Part shown: positions 5,366 through 5,923 of the stretch, piece by piece
Layout: every line of letters starts with the position of its first letter
Position numbering within the stretch: position 1 is the stretch's first letter
DNA from: Treponema sp. UBA4326
GTDB lineage: Bacteria > Spirochaetota > Spirochaetia > Treponematales > Treponemataceae
Assembly: GCA_002393835.1 (NCBI GenBank)
Contig: DGTW01000157.1
Coordinates: forward strand, 1 to 5,923
Reading direction: 5' to 3'
Length of the DNA: 5,923 nucleotides
Program-made: the position numbers and the translations under genes
Notes under the pieces: model-generated
What the model was told of the DNA's origin: nothing
The model's input: only the letters and a program-made list of their open reading frames with translations
Databases searched by the model: none

Positions 5366-5923
5366 ATGAGCGTACTTACAGACATCAAGAACCGTGGTGT
5401 TGAAGACATCCTCATTGCCTGCATGGAGTCGCAAACTTCGTTTGCTTCACGAGTTTTTGCAAAGCAAAAACTCGCAGCATAAGACGCGAAGCGGATTATG
5501 CCGCACTGTATTGTCCACATGATTCGCAATTCTACGAAGTTTGTTTCCTACAAAGACCTTAAGGCTGTCTGCCGTGACTTGAAAGAAGTCTATTCTGCAA
5601 TCAATGCTGAAAGCAGTCATGAAGCTCTGGAAGAATTCGGCAAAAAATGGAATGACAAATATCCGATGATTCAGGCTTCCTAGGAACGAAACTGGAATGA
5701 CCTGACTGAGTTCTTTAATTACCCTGAAGATATCAGACGGGCCATTTACACAACCAACGCAATCGAATCCCTGAACTTTTCCCTGCGAAAAGTTACCAGA
5801 AACAAATCAAGTTTCCCTGATGATGATTCGATATACAAGGTAATGTATCTGGCAATTAAAAATGCCAGTACCCGCTGGACTATGTCCATTAAAGACTGGG
5901 GACTGGCAGTTAATCAGTTTGCA
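5366..5923 (+). pseudogene. IS256-family (mutator-type) transposase, broken and partial
   Basis: The C-terminal half of an IS256-family DDE transposase, running off the right end of the window. Recognisable blocks in order are VLTDIKNRGVEDILIACM, then HCIVHMIRNSTKFVSYKDLK, KKWNDKYPMIQAS, NWNDLTEFFNYPEDIRRAIY, TTNAIESLNFSLRKVTRNKS with the Glu expected to be catalytic, and RWTMSIKDWGLAVNQFA. Three lesions are visible. Homology starts abruptly at a palindrome, with no N-terminal half upstream. After IACM the expected catalytic DGL-GFPEAI block is replaced by palindromic sequence with an in-frame TAA at 5480-5482. A TAG at 5681-5683 stands where the family has Trp (S-W-x-x-NW), a likely TGG to TAG change. 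The flanking blocks stay in the same frame. It is certainly non-functional and is oriented against the rest of the window. No terminal repeats are visible. Confidence 0.85.
5431..5501 (+). repeat. Cluster of three mini-hairpins with trinucleotide loops
   Basis: Three adjacent palindromes occur. The first is GCAAAC-TTC-GTTTGC (5431-5445). The second has an 11-bp perfect stem, CGAGTTTTTGC, loop AAA, and its complement (5450-5474). The third has GCATAA pairing with TTATGC (5477-5482 and 5496-5501) around a tandem G-A mismatch and an inner CGC-GAA-GCG. They replace about 20 codons of the IS256 transposase gene, including the region of its second catalytic Asp. Taken with 5353-5365 they look like members of a dispersed palindromic repeat type, which cannot be confirmed from one window. 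Confidence 0.6.

Noticed and set aside
5431..5501. The palindrome cluster read as a CRISPR array or a rho-independent terminator
   Set aside because: The palindromes differ in sequence and have no regular spacers, so this is not CRISPR. The strongest hairpin is not followed by a T run and sits inside a former gene, so it is not a typical terminator.
5329..5529. 66-codon minus-strand ORF over the IS256 remnant
   Set aside because: It is the reverse complement of recognisable IS256 transposase coding sequence and hairpins; no ribosome site or family pattern.
5498..5683. A separate 61-residue gene starting at the ATG at 5498
   Set aside because: The ATG lies inside the third palindrome and the product is an internal slice of an IS256 transposase ending at a nonsense codon; it is part of the pseudogene.

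Overview
The window looks like the edge of a surface-polysaccharide (O-antigen, capsule or glycan-decoration) gene cluster that has been invaded by insertion sequences. All sugar-related genes lie on the minus strand, so the cluster is read from right to left: a beheaded hexapeptide acyltransferase, a 55-codon ORF, a family-4 glycosyltransferase, an FkbM-type methyltransferase, the decayed tail of an unrecognised gene, and a rhamnan-synthesis-F (RgpF)-like gene. The organism cannot be named from this DNA. A homopolymeric G tract inside a gene, strong Shine-Dalgarno sequences and a patchwork of IS elements would suit a host-associated bacterium, perhaps a spirochaete such as a treponeme, but that is only a guess. 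The sugar genes appear richer in G+C than the IS-derived right part, as expected if the two have different origins.

Left part (1-3662, minus strand). The 55-codon ORF, the glycosyltransferase and the methyltransferase are tightly coupled (1-nt and 11-nt overlaps, each with its own Shine-Dalgarno sequence) and should be co-translated. The glycosyltransferase and the methyltransferase each carry a similar N-terminal Rossmann-like module (FGTG followed by a DN-rich strand) ahead of unrelated catalytic domains. The methyltransferase contains a run of ten G (coding strand) just before its conserved MDIEGAE motif. At this length the gene is in frame, and losing or gaining one G truncates it within a few codons, so this is a strong candidate for a phase-variable ON/OFF switch for a glycan modification. 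Further left, 679-848 holds the frameshifted remains of a gene, and the RgpF-like gene appears to have lost one A from a short A run near its 5' end.

Right part (3663-5923). The acyltransferase has lost its N-terminus at the boundary of a seemingly intact IS3-family element (about 4045-5330), whose two ORFs can be joined by -1 frameshifting on A9G to give a 400-residue DDE transposase. No target-site duplication is visible and the missing 5' end of the acyltransferase is not on the other side, so a deletion or rearrangement followed the insertion. Beyond it, on the plus strand, is a dead IS256-family transposase gene that runs off the window. It has a nonsense codon, and its central part is replaced by a tight series of small palindromes with three-base loops. 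A similar palindrome sits at the point where its recognisable homology begins.

Taken together, the functional core is the coupled glycosyltransferase and phase-variable methyltransferase, which probably add and methylate a sugar on a surface glycan, while both flanks are decaying. I see no RNA genes, CRISPR array or defence system.
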